From NCBI RefSeq assembly GCF_012396235.1, contig NZ_JAAXPA010000042.1, forward strand, positions 1-50,816: a stretch of DNA of 50,816 nucleotides. The letters run 5' to 3'. This stretch comes from Rhodococcus opacus. Its GTDB lineage: Bacteria; Actinomycetota; Actinomycetes; Mycobacteriales; Mycobacteriaceae. The position numbers and the translations under genes were made by a program. The notes beneath the pieces are model-generated. The model was given only the letters and a program-made list of their open reading frames with translations, did not search any database and had not been told where the DNA came from. This document shows positions 1 through 7,666 of this stretch, piece after piece (the first letter of the stretch is position 1; each line of letters starts with the position of its first letter).

Positions 1-556
1 TGCGGGCGATGTAGCCGGGCAGGTAGGGGCCGGTGTAGTTGCTGCGGTCGACGAGGGTGTGGCGGGTGTCGCCGTAGGTGGCGATCGCGGCGAGGCGGAC
101 GGTGCCGTGCTCGTCGGTCACCTCGTGCGGTTCGTCGAGGACGGTGGCGCCCTGGGCGCGGGCGTGGGCGATGCATTTGTCGACGTCGGGGACGGCGAGG
201 GCGATGTCGACGACGCCGTCGCCGTGGGTGCGGTGGTGCTCGATCAGCGGACTCTGGGGGTCGACGGCGCCTTTGATGACGAAGCGGACGGCACCGGATT
301 CGAGGACGAAACTGTGGTGGTCGCGGTTGCCGGTGGTGGGTCCGGAGTAGGCGACGAGGGTCATCCCGAACGCGGACTGGAAGTAGTGGGCGGTCTGGGT
401 GGCGTTGCCGACCACCCAGACGACGGCGTCCCAGCCGCTGACCGGGAACGGATCGCGGGTGCCGTCGTATTCGACGAGCCCGACCAGCTGCTCGAGCTGG
501 CCGAGGTCGAGACCTGCCAGGCGTTCCTTGTCGGTGAGAGTCTGCTCGATCGTCAT
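1..556 (-). CDS. hpd: 4-hydroxyphenylpyruvate dioxygenase, N-terminal part
   Basis: Homogentisate-forming, non-haem Fe(II) dioxygenase of tyrosine and phenylalanine breakdown; cytosolic. The gene runs off the left edge, so only about 185 N-terminal residues are visible. They include a start MTIEQTLTDKERL, then DPFPVSGWDAVVWVVGNA, YFQSAFGMTLVAYSGP, and HGDGVVDIALAVPDVD, the typical first vicinal-oxygen-chelate half of bacterial HPPD. The iron ligands in the C-terminal half lie outside the window, so integrity cannot be judged. The start is the ATG at 556, preceded by a purine-rich stretch. It is divergent from an Lrp/AsnC-type regulator across about 180 bp, which suggests that the regulator controls it. 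The family call is confident; substrate variants such as hydroxymandelate synthase are less likely beside amino-acid genes. Confidence 0.9.
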   Translation of the reverse strand, partial: MTIEQTLTDKERLAGLDLGQLEQLVGLVEYDGTRDPFPVSGWDAVVWVVGNATQTAHYFQSAFGMTLVAYSGPTTGNRDHHSFVLESGAVRFVIKGAVDPQSPLIEHHRTHGDGVVDIALAVPDVDKCIAHARAQGATVLDEPHEVTDEHGTVRLAAIATYGDTRHTLVDRSNYTGPYLPGYIAR

Positions 557-740
557 CGCTGTCTTCCTGGTTCGAGGGACGGGGGCTTGGTGGCCTGTTG
601 CCTGGGTCACTACGAAAACCCACCCCGCCCACATAGGCAACCGAGCCAGCAGAAGCTAGCCACAGTGCCACCTTCGGCGACCCTCGGACCGATTTTCTTA
701 TACAGTCGGACTAGTTGAATCCGCCCGGAGAGGTCTGGCC
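557..740. promoter_or_regulatory. Divergent promoter region of hpd and the Lrp/AsnC regulator
   Basis: This 184-bp spacer separates two divergent genes. A TATACA hexamer near 699 is a plausible -10 element for the regulator, whose GGAGAGG ribosome site lies at 726-732. No clear long palindrome was recognised, so the operator is not placed. Confidence 0.4.
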
Positions 741-1268
741 ATGAAGGACGCAGTGCAGTTGGACGAGCTCGACTTCGCCCTTCTCGACGCCATGCACGAC
801 GACCCGAAGGCCGGCGTGCTGGAGCTGTCGCGCCGGATCAAGGTCGCGCGGGCCACCGTCCAGGCGCGGGTGCGCAAACTCGAGGAGTCGGGAGTGATCG
901 CCGGGTACGAGCCGCGCCTCGACATCGCGGCCGCGGGGTTCGACGTGCAGGCGTTCGTCACGCTGGAGACGGCGCAGGGCGCGCTCGACTCCGTGACGTC
1001 GGAACTGGAGTCGATTCCCGGCGTGCTCGAGGCCTTCGCGACCACCGGTTCGGGCGACATCCTGTGCCGCATCGCGGCGGGTTCCCACCTCGGGCTGCAG
1101 CAGACGCTGATCGATCTGAACAAGTCGAGCGTCGTCGCCCGGTCCACCAGCGTGATGGTGCTGTCGGTGATCGTCCCGTACCGGTCGATGCCTCTGCTGC
1201 GGACCCTCGACCGGCCGCGCTCGGCGAAGGCCCCGGCCTACCGCACAGCTTCCTCGGAACCGGATTAG
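741..1268 (+). CDS. Lrp/AsnC family transcriptional regulator
   Basis: DNA-binding regulator of amino-acid metabolism, 175 residues, a little longer than the usual 150. The N-terminal winged helix-turn-helix is recognisable as LDELDFALLDAMHDDP followed by LSRRIKVARATVQARVRKLE (residues about 5-50). The C-terminal RAM/Lrp ligand domain follows, with GFDVQAFVTLE and a GSGDILCRI segment. The start ATG at 741 has GGAGAGG upstream. It diverges from hpd and precedes an amino acid dehydrogenase and a permease, so the likely effector is an aromatic or branched-chain amino acid; that is inference from neighbours. The last 20 residues, beyond the RAM domain, are low complexity and carry no recognised motif. 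Confidence 0.9.
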   Translation: MKDAVQLDELDFALLDAMHDDPKAGVLELSRRIKVARATVQARVRKLEESGVIAGYEPRLDIAAAGFDVQAFVTLETAQGALDSVTSELESIPGVLEAFATTGSGDILCRIAAGSHLGLQQTLIDLNKSSVVARSTSVMVLSVIVPYRSMPLLRTLDRPRSAKAPAYRTASSEPD

Positions 1269-1303
1269 CATCACGATCGCCGCCCCCGCTGCACAAACTG
1301 AAT

Positions 1304-1313
1304 AGAAAATTCT
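1304..1313. promoter_or_regulatory. AT-rich palindrome upstream of the dehydrogenase
   Basis: AGAAAATTCT is a perfect inverted repeat in otherwise GC-rich DNA, followed by GGAACTTCTTTC that partly repeats the half-site. It sits about 165 bp upstream of the amino acid dehydrogenase start. Lrp-family proteins favour such A/T-centred repeats, so this is a candidate site for the adjacent regulator; this is inference only. Confidence 0.3.
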
Positions 1314-1477
1314 GGAACTTCTTTCGCGGTGGTGTTCATCGTGGCTATGTGCCGGCCGGCCGGTTGCGGCGCACGAGTGGTGCCCGACACAGTGATCGCC
1401 GTAACAGCGCGGGCAGCGGTCGGGAACACCGACCGGGTCGCCCCGAGCCCCCGGCAGCCGAGAAACCGAGAGAAGCC

Positions 1478-2704
1478 ATGAAGAATCTGCTCACCCGATT
1501 CGAAGAGAAGGCCCCCGAGATCGTCTTCGAGTGGCACGACACGGAGACCTCCGCACGCGGATGGACGGTGATCAACTCGCTACGTGGCGGCGCTGCCGGC
1601 GGCGGAACCCGGATGCGGCGCGGTCTCGACCGGCGCGAGGTGGAGTCGCTCGCGAAGACCATGGAGGTCAAGTTCACCGTCTCCGGTCCGGCCATCGGCG
1701 GCGCAAAGTCGGGCATCGATTTCGACCCGACCGACCCGCGCAAGGACGAGGTGCTGCGGCGCTGGTTCAAGGCCGTCACCCCGCTCCTCAAGGCGTACTA
1801 CGGCACCGGCGGCGACCTGAACGTCGACGAGATGGCCGAGGTCGTGCCGATCACCGAGAGCTACGGCCTGTGGCATCCGCAGGAGGGTGTCGTCAACGGG
1901 CACTTCGCGGCCAGCGATCGCGAGCGGGTGCAGCGGGTCGGACAGCTGCGGCTGGGTGTCGCGAAGGTCGTCGAGGATGCGCGGTTCACTCCCGACCCGC
2001 AGGCGAAGTACACGGTGTCCGACCTGATCACCGGCTGGGGTGTCGCCGAATCGGTGCGGCACTACTACCGGGTCTACGGCGGCGAACTGGCCGGCAAGCG
2101 CGTGATCATGCAGGGCTGGGGCAACGTCGGCGCCGCCGCCGCGTACTACCTGGCGCAGTCCGGGGCCCGGATCGTCGGCATCCTCGACCGCAACGGTGGG
2201 TTGTCGAACACCGACGGCTACGACTTCGAGCAGATCCGCGCGCTGTTCCTGGCCAAGGAGGGCAACGAACTGCGCGCGGCAGGCACGGTGCCGTTCGAGG
2301 AGATCAACGAGGCGATCTGGAGTTCGGGCGCCGAGATCTTCCTCCCCTGCGCCGCATCACGTCTCGTGACCCGCGACCAGGTGGACCAGTTGATCGCCGG
2401 TGGTCTCGAGGTGGTGGCGAGCGGCGCCAACGTGCCGTTCGCGGACGACGAGATCTTCTACGGCCCCATCTACGAGTACGCCGACAAGAGTGTGGCCGTC
2501 GTCCCGGACTTCATCGCCAACTGCGGCATGGCCCGGGCGTTCGCACTACTGATGGAAGGTGACATCGAGGTGTCGGACGAGGCGATCTTCGGTGACGTCT
2601 CTGCCACCGTCGCGACGGCGCTCGAGCGTTGCTTCGCGCGTTCGTCGCAGCCGACCGGAATCGCCGGTACCGCGTTCGAGATCGCACTCGATCAGCTCGT
2701 CTGA
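1478..2704 (+). CDS. Glu/Leu/Phe/Val-family amino acid dehydrogenase
   Basis: NAD(P)-dependent oxidative deaminase that converts an amino acid to its 2-oxo acid and ammonia. The 408 residues carry the family's N-terminal substrate domain, with GGGTRM, the lysine-bearing segment KFTVSGPAIGGAKSG and the catalytic aspartate segment GTGGDLNVDE. A Rossmann domain follows with QGWGNVGAAAAYYL. PDFIANCGMA near residue 330 closes the active site. The reading frame stays open upstream to 1064 inside the regulator, but the ATG at 1478, preceded by GAGAGAAG, fits the family N-terminus. It lacks close resemblance to the shorter rhodococcal phenylalanine dehydrogenase, so the amino acid used cannot be fixed. 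Next to hpd and a permease, an aromatic or glutamate-linked substrate is plausible. Confidence 0.85.
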   Translation: MKNLLTRFEEKAPEIVFEWHDTETSARGWTVINSLRGGAAGGGTRMRRGLDRREVESLAKTMEVKFTVSGPAIGGAKSGIDFDPTDPRKDEVLRRWFKAVTPLLKAYYGTGGDLNVDEMAEVVPITESYGLWHPQEGVVNGHFAASDRERVQRVGQLRLGVAKVVEDARFTPDPQAKYTVSDLITGWGVAESVRHYYRVYGGELAGKRVIMQGWGNVGAAAAYYLAQSGARIVGILDRNGGLSNTDGYDFEQIRALFLAKEGNELRAAGTVPFEEINEAIWSSGAEIFLPCAASRLVTRDQVDQLIAGGLEVVASGANVPFADDEIFYGPIYEYADKSVAVVPDFIANCGMARAFALLMEGDIEVSDEAIFGDVSATVATALERCFARSSQPTGIAGTAFEIALDQLV

Positions 2705-2720
2705 CGGCACGGGAGCTCCC

Positions 2721-4139
2721 ATGAACACAGTTCACGACCCACCGAAATCCACTGGCCTGCAGCAGGCGATGAAACCGCGGCAGTTGGTGATGATGAGCCT
2801 GGGCGGCGCGATCGGCGCCGGACTGTTCGTCGGCTCCGGCGCGGGCATCGCCGTCGCCGGACCCGCGGTGCTCGTCTCCTTCCTCATCGCCGGATTCCTC
2901 GTCGTCCTCGTGATGCGGATGATGGGCGAGATGGTGGCCGCCGACCCCGACAGCGGCGCGTTCTCCGTCCACGCCGAGAACGCGATGGGCCCGGTCGCCG
3001 GCCGGACGATCGGCTGGCTCTACTGGGTGCAGGTCGTCATCGTGGTGGCCGCGGAAGCGACCGCGGCGGCGGCGATCACCGCCGCCTCCATACCCGCAGT
3101 GCCGCAATGGGTGGCCGCCCTGGCGTACATGAGTGTGCTGACCGCCGTGAACCTGGCGGGCGTCTCCCGTTTCGGCGAGTTCGAATTCTGGTTCGCCGCA
3201 CTGAAGATCGTGGCGATCGTCGCATTCCTGGCGGTCGGTTCCGCGATGATCCTCGGGGGGATTCCGAGCTTCGACGCGCCGGGTCTGTCGAACCTCACCG
3301 GCCACGGCGGGTTCGCCCCCAACGGTGTCACCGGTATCGCGGCCGGCCTGCTGATCGTGGTCTTCGCGTTCGGCGGCACCGAGGTGATGGCCATCGCGGC
3401 CGCCGAGACGTCGGAACCGCGGCGCAACGTGAGCCGGGCGGTGCGGTCCATCGTGTGGCGGATCCTGGTGTTCTACGTCGGTTCCGTCCTCATCATGGTG
3501 ACGGTGCTGCCCTGGACCGCCGACGAACTCGCGACGGGACCGTTCGTCGCGGTCCTGAACGCCGCGCACGTGCCCGGCGCCGGCGCCGTCATGACCGTCG
3601 TCGTGGTCATCGCACTGCTGTCGTCGCTGAACGCCATGCTGTTCAGTGGCTCCCGGATGATTTACTCGCTGTCCGAGCGTGGGGCTGCGGCGAAGGTGTT
3701 CGGCCGGGTGTCGGGCAACGGCGTTCCCCGCGTGGCGGTGCTGGCGTCGGTGGCGTTCGGGTTCGTCACCGTCGTCCTCAACTACCTGGCCCCGGATCGT
3801 GTTCTCCCGCTCCTGCTCAACGCGGTCGGCTCGACGATCCTGGTGCTGTGGACGTTCGTCACCGTCTCGCAGATCGTGTTGCGGCGGCGCGCCGAGAAGT
3901 CGGGCCGAACGGATCTGCCGCTGAAGATGTGGGGCTTCCCGTATCTGTCGTATGTCGCTCTCGCGCTACTGGCCGCGGTCGCGGTGCTGGCGTTGTTCGA
4001 CGACGCGGCACGCAACCAGCTGTTCGCGACGCTCACGTTCACATGTGCGATCACACTGGCCTGCTGGGTACTCGGACGCAGGCAACAGAGCGCGGCCGCC
4101 GACACCACACCGGAGAAGACGCCCGAGACCGTCGGCTGA
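2721..4139 (+). CDS. APC-superfamily amino acid permease
   Basis: Proton-coupled amino acid importer of the cytoplasmic membrane, 472 residues with about 12 hydrophobic segments. The family signature opens the first helix: SLGGAIGAGLFVGSG, unwound at the glycines. A conserved FAFGGTEVMAIAAAET segment (helix 6) precedes the EPRRNVSRAVR loop typical of the AAT group, and FSGSRMIYSLSERG follows. The start ATG at 2721 lies 16 bp after the dehydrogenase stop and behind GGAGCTCCC, so both genes are probably one transcript. It probably supplies the substrate of the adjacent dehydrogenase. Substrate specificity cannot be read from the sequence. Confidence 0.9.
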   Translation: MNTVHDPPKSTGLQQAMKPRQLVMMSLGGAIGAGLFVGSGAGIAVAGPAVLVSFLIAGFLVVLVMRMMGEMVAADPDSGAFSVHAENAMGPVAGRTIGWLYWVQVVIVVAAEATAAAAITAASIPAVPQWVAALAYMSVLTAVNLAGVSRFGEFEFWFAALKIVAIVAFLAVGSAMILGGIPSFDAPGLSNLTGHGGFAPNGVTGIAAGLLIVVFAFGGTEVMAIAAAETSEPRRNVSRAVRSIVWRILVFYVGSVLIMVTVLPWTADELATGPFVAVLNAAHVPGAGAVMTVVVVIALLSSLNAMLFSGSRMIYSLSERGAAAKVFGRVSGNGVPRVAVLASVAFGFVTVVLNYLAPDRVLPLLLNAVGSTILVLWTFVTVSQIVLRRRAEKSGRTDLPLKMWGFPYLSYVALALLAAVAVLALFDDAARNQLFATLTFTCAITLACWVLGRRQQSAAADTTPEKTPETVG

Positions 4140-4271
4140 GACGACAGCGCGGTCTCACGGATGTCGAGGGGTCATCCGTGGGGCCGCGGCGGTCTACCGC
4201 TCAGCGGACACGTTCCGGTCGCCGAACCCTCCCGCGGCCTACCGTCGAACGCACGCGACGAAGGGCCGGGA

Positions 4272-5441
4272 ATGACCACACATCCAGACGTTTTCGCCCC
4301 GGACACGCTGGGCCCCATCACGTTACGCAATCGGGTCATCAAGTCGGCCACGTTCGAGGGCCGCACTCCCGACGCGCTGGTCACCGACGAACTGATCGAA
4401 TTCCACCGCCGGCCCGCGGCGGGTGGGGTCGGGATGTCGACGGTGGCCTACTGCGCCGTGGCACCGGAGGGTCGCACCGAACGCGGGCAGTTGTGGATGC
4501 GCCCGGACGCTGTGCCCGGGCTGCGCAGGCTCACCGACGCCATCCACGCCGAGGGTGCGGCCGCATCCGCCCAACTCGGGCACGCCGGACCCGTCGCGAA
4601 CGAGAAGTCCACCGGACTGCCGGCGCTCGCGCCGTCGCGGTCGTTCAACCCGCTCAGCATGCGGATGATCCGCAGCGCCACCACCGCCGACATCACCCGG
4701 ATCACCGCCGCCCACGGAACCGCGGCACGGCTCGCGGTCAAGTCCGGCTTCGACGCCGTCGAGATCCACTTCGGCCACAACTACTTCGCCAGCGCGTTTC
4801 TCTGCCCGAAGCTGAACCGTCGCACCGATTCCTACGGCGGATCACTCGAGAACCGGGCCCGGGTGGTGCGGGACGTCGCCCGGACCGTGCGCGACGCCGT
4901 CGGCGGCCGGGTCGCGATCCTCGCCAAGCTGAACATGGACGACGGCGTCCCCGGCGGGCTCTGGCTCGACGAGGCCATCCAGGTGGCCAGACTGCTGGAG
5001 CACGACGGCAGCGTCGACGCCCTCGAACTCACCATGGGCAGTCCACTTCTCAACCCGATGTACCTGTTCAAGGGTGACGCGCCGGTGCGGGAGTTCGCGG
5101 CCGCCATGCCGCAGCCAGTCCGCCTCGGCGTCCAGTTGGCCGGGAAGTCGATGATCCACGCCTACCCGTACCGCGACCTGTTCATGCTCGAGCACGCACG
5201 CCAGATCCGCGCGGCGGTGACGTTGCCGCTCGTCCTGCTCGGCGGAGTCACCGACCGGGCGGGCATGGACACCGCCATGGCCGAGGGCTTCGAATTCGTC
5301 GCCATGGCCCGGGCGCTGCTGCGCGAACCCGACCTGATCAACCGCATCCGGTCCGAGCCCCGCACCCAGTCGTTGTGCATCCACTGCAACAAATGCATGC
5401 CCACCATCTTCAGCGGAGCACGCTGCGTGCTCGTCGAATGA
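4272..5441 (+). CDS. Old-yellow-enzyme-like NADH:flavin oxidoreductase with a C-terminal Cys cluster
   Basis: FMN-dependent TIM-barrel ene-reductase-like protein of 389 residues. Family marks are PDTLGPITLRNRVIKSAT at the N-terminus, QLGHAGP, the NRRTDSYGGSLENRARVV segment near residue 180 and VLLGGVTDRAGMD near the phosphate site. The active-site region reads HFGHNYFASAFLCP, so it differs from the usual HGAHGYL. The last 30 residues contain CIHCNKC then GARC, close to the 4Fe-4S motif of 2,4-dienoyl-CoA reductases and trimethylamine dehydrogenase, but the second, pyridine-nucleotide half of those roughly 670-residue enzymes is missing. The start ATG at 4272 has GGGCCGGGA upstream. It could reduce an unsaturated acid or enone; the substrate is unknown. 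Confidence 0.8.
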   Translation: MTTHPDVFAPDTLGPITLRNRVIKSATFEGRTPDALVTDELIEFHRRPAAGGVGMSTVAYCAVAPEGRTERGQLWMRPDAVPGLRRLTDAIHAEGAAASAQLGHAGPVANEKSTGLPALAPSRSFNPLSMRMIRSATTADITRITAAHGTAARLAVKSGFDAVEIHFGHNYFASAFLCPKLNRRTDSYGGSLENRARVVRDVARTVRDAVGGRVAILAKLNMDDGVPGGLWLDEAIQVARLLEHDGSVDALELTMGSPLLNPMYLFKGDAPVREFAAAMPQPVRLGVQLAGKSMIHAYPYRDLFMLEHARQIRAAVTLPLVLLGGVTDRAGMDTAMAEGFEFVAMARALLREPDLINRIRSEPRTQSLCIHCNKCMPTIFSGARCVLVE

Positions 5442-5462
5442 TTCGCTGCACGGCCGGTTGAC

Positions 5463-5869
5463 TCACGCGTGGAGCGCGATGAGGGACCCGATGCCGACGA
5501 CGGCACCGAAGATCAGTGGGATGCAGATGATGTCGATGAAGATGCCGGTGCCGATCATCTTGATCATCGGCACATACCCCGGTCCGTAGACGATGGCGTT
5601 CGGTGGTGTCGAGACCGGAAGCATGGCACCGACGTTTGCACCGAACACGCCGGCCATTGCCGGGATAATCGGGTCGACACCGACGGCGAGGGCGATCGGG
5701 ATGATGATCGGGACGACGATACCGACGCTGGCCGTGTTGCTGGTGGTTTCGGAGATGACCAGCCCCATGACGATGGCGATCAGAGGCCGAACCGTCCGCG
5801 GATGTAGTCGAAGCGTTCCTCTCCTGCGAGTTTCGGTGGCTGCTCCGTCACTGTGGTCAATGTGCTCAT
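5463..5869 (-). pseudogene. DASS/SLC13 anion transporter with a large internal deletion
   Basis: The remnant has an intact ribosome site (AAGGAGCTGAC) and ATG at 5869, then about 29 codons ending FDYIRGRFGL, a typical DASS N-terminus. It switches within the junction near 5780 to the far C-terminus of the same family: LIAIVMGLVISETTSNTAS, PIIIPIALAVGVDP, and VSTPPNAIVYGPGYV. The family is usually 450-550 residues, so roughly 1 kb of coding sequence is gone. The deletion is out of frame: the N-terminal frame hits a stop at the junction. The intact protein would have imported a di- or tricarboxylate with sodium. It is convergent with the oxidoreductase at 4272-5441. Confidence 0.8.
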
Positions 5870-5870
5870 G

Positions 5871-6140
5871 TCAGCTCCTTGCAAGCTGAGGAACGGAGAG
5901 CAGGTCTTCATCCGCTGCGGCGCAGCTATGCCATCCGCGAACAGCGCTCGAGGCGATATCCTTCGCCTCGCCCAGATAGTCGTCAGCGGTAACGAGTTGT
6001 GCGGGCATCAGTTCGGCGACACCGGCCTCCGCCGCGACCTCACGCAGGGTGTCGGCGAGCACACGATGCGTGGTCCGGGCGCGGGTCGCGGCGCGCATGA
6101 CTCCCCTCCTACGCTCCGGAAGGGCACGACCATCGATCAT
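5871..6140 (-). pseudogene. C-terminal fragment of an adenylosuccinate-lyase/PcaB-like protein
   Basis: About 70 residues resemble the last helices of the fumarase/aspartase superfamily ADSL_C region: THRVLADTLREVAAEAG, followed by LMPAQLVTADDYLGEAKDI. The rest of the roughly 450-residue enzyme is absent, and the preceding DNA immediately becomes the tail of the reductase gene. The frame ends two bases before the start of the deleted transporter, so the two were once one operon. Family assignment rests on this short pattern only. It could instead be a fragment of another helical protein. Confidence 0.45.
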
Positions 6141-6179
6141 GGGAACAGTGACACCAGCTCCTCACAGCTTCCTTCGACA

Positions 6180-7157
6180 TCAAGCGTCGAGTACCAGTTT
6201 GGGTGTGTGGGAACGTCCAACGCAGATCATCATCGTCTCGCCCTTCTCACGGTCTGCCTGCGAGAGGATCGAATCGTGATGTTCGGGCACTCCGTCGAGC
6301 ACTCGGGTTTCGCAGGATCCGCAGAAGCCGTCCTCGCAGGAGTACAGGATGTCCGGGTTCGCTTCGAGGACGACTTCGAGCAGGGTGCGGTCGGCGGGCA
6401 CCTTCAACGTGCAGCCGGTACGGCGCAGTTCGACGTCGAATTCGGTGGGCGACTGCCCGTCCGAGGCTTCCGCGGCCGCGGCAGGGTCTGCCCCCACGAC
6501 GGGAGCGCCGAACCGCTCGAAATGAATCGCCTCGTCACCGAGCACCGGACCGCACACCGACTTCACCGCCTGCAGTAGGCCTTCGGGGCCGCAGCAGTAC
6601 ACGGCGGTGCCGGCTGGAACGTCGGCCAGGGCGGCTGCCAGGTCGAGGTTTCCGGATTCGTCTGAGGGAGAGACGTTCACCTCGCCGAGACCGCAAAACT
6701 CTTCCACGAATGCCATCGTGGCGCGGCTGCGGCCACCGTAGAGTGCGGACCAGCTGGCGTTCTCCCGCGACAGTTGTCGTGCCATCGAAAGAATGGGAGT
6801 GACCCCGATTCCACCGGCGATCAGGAGGTAGTGGGGGGCGCGCTCGAGGGCGAAGTGGTTGCGGGGGCCACGCACCGCCAGGAGATCCCCCACCCGGACA
6901 CTGTCGTGGATTTCCTTCGACCCACCGCGTCCCTCGTCTTCTCTCAGGACGGCGATCCGGTAGGCGGTCTTGTCGGTGGGGTCACCGCACAGGCTGTACT
7001 GCCGAACGGTCCCGGAGGGCAGCACGATGTCGATGTGTGCTCCGGGCTCCCATTCGCCGAGGGCGGCGCCGTCCGGTCGTTCCAGGGTCAGCGACAACAC
7101 GCCATCGGATTCGAGTCGTTGTTGCCGGACCAGGAGGTGGTTGGTCTCTTGTGTCAT
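6180..7157 (-). CDS. PDR/VanB-type oxygenase reductase (FMN, NADH, 2Fe-2S)
   Basis: Electron-transfer component that passes electrons from NADH through flavin to a C-terminal plant-type 2Fe-2S centre and on to a Rieske oxygenase. The 325 residues are in the phthalate dioxygenase reductase order: flavin domain with RQYSLCGDP (residues about 50-60), nucleotide domain with LIAGGIGVTPILSMA (near 115), then the ferredoxin domain with Cys274, Cys279, Cys282 and Cys312 (CEDGFCGSC and MMICVGRS). It starts at ATG 7157, two bases after the FtsZ-like gene's stop, and is the last gene of a four-gene operon led by a Rieske oxygenase. Partnering with that oxygenase is strongly suggested by position and class. 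Confidence 0.93.
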   Translation of the reverse strand: MTQETNHLLVRQQRLESDGVLSLTLERPDGAALGEWEPGAHIDIVLPSGTVRQYSLCGDPTDKTAYRIAVLREDEGRGGSKEIHDSVRVGDLLAVRGPRNHFALERAPHYLLIAGGIGVTPILSMARQLSRENASWSALYGGRSRATMAFVEEFCGLGEVNVSPSDESGNLDLAAALADVPAGTAVYCCGPEGLLQAVKSVCGPVLGDEAIHFERFGAPVVGADPAAAAEASDGQSPTEFDVELRRTGCTLKVPADRTLLEVVLEANPDILYSCEDGFCGSCETRVLDGVPEHHDSILSQADREKGETMMICVGRSHTPKLVLDA

Positions 7158-7159
7158 TT

Positions 7160-7666
7160 TCAGATCCTTGGGGTCGAGAGAACTGGCGCGTATGCACCCG
7201 CGGTGCGGTATCCCCCCTTGAGGACATCGACGAAGGCGGTGGCGAGATCGACCTGGGTGATGGACACCAGCATGTCGAGTTCCATCCTCAGTACTGCCAT
7301 CGCTTCGGCGCCTTGCTGGCTGTCCCAGTCCTGCTGATCGACCAGGACGCCGGCGAGCAGGTTGCCCGACTGGCGGGCTGCTTCGGCCATCGTGGTGGCG
7401 AAACCGACGGGGACTTGGGACAGCACCGAGCCGATGAGAATGACCATGTCCGATTCGGTAGCCAACTCGTCGATACGGCGCATGGTAGTGGTGTCGGCGT
7501 TGATGTCGCGCACGGCCACCTCATTCGGCGCGTGCTCGGTGACCACCTGCACCTCGGTCAGCCCCGCCGCAGCCATCTGGTCGACGAGTCTGTGACCCGA
7601 TTCACCTAAGGGCACCAGTACAATTCGTGCCACGTAGGACAGTCGGCGTGGTGTCATCTCGCTCAT
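7160..7666 (-). CDS. Small FtsZ/tubulin-like protein without GTP-binding loops
   Basis: The 168-residue protein is not a known oxygenase component. Its pattern follows the FtsZ nucleotide-domain order: ARIVLVPLGESGHRLVDQM (residues 13-31) where FtsZ has the T1 glycine loop, then ESDMVILIGSVLSQVPVG (71-88) where FtsZ has ADMVF and the GGGTGTG T4 loop, then LLAGVLVD (103-110) and AMAVLRMELDMLVSIT (122-137), matching the helix and strand that carry GIxALRxxVDTLIVIP in FtsZ. Both glycine loops are lost and the protein ends before the FtsZ C-terminal domain. It starts at ATG 7666, overlapping the Zn-dehydrogenase stop by four bases, with the reductase two bases downstream. Homology is inferred by eye; the function is unknown. 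Confidence 0.6.
   Translation of the reverse strand: MSEMTPRRLSYVARIVLVPLGESGHRLVDQMAAAGLTEVQVVTEHAPNEVAVRDINADTTTMRRIDELATESDMVILIGSVLSQVPVGFATTMAEAARQSGNLLAGVLVDQQDWDSQQGAEAMAVLRMELDMLVSITQVDLATAFVDVLKGGYRTAGAYAPVLSTPRI

Noticed and set aside
1478..2704. Naming the dehydrogenase as phenylalanine dehydrogenase
   Set aside because: Length and N-terminal sequence do not follow the known rhodococcal enzyme; only the family can be supported.
3107..5077. Long plus-strand open frame of 656 codons
   Set aside because: It overlaps the permease and oxidoreductase genes in another frame and is arginine-rich and without domains, as expected of a shadow frame in high-GC DNA.
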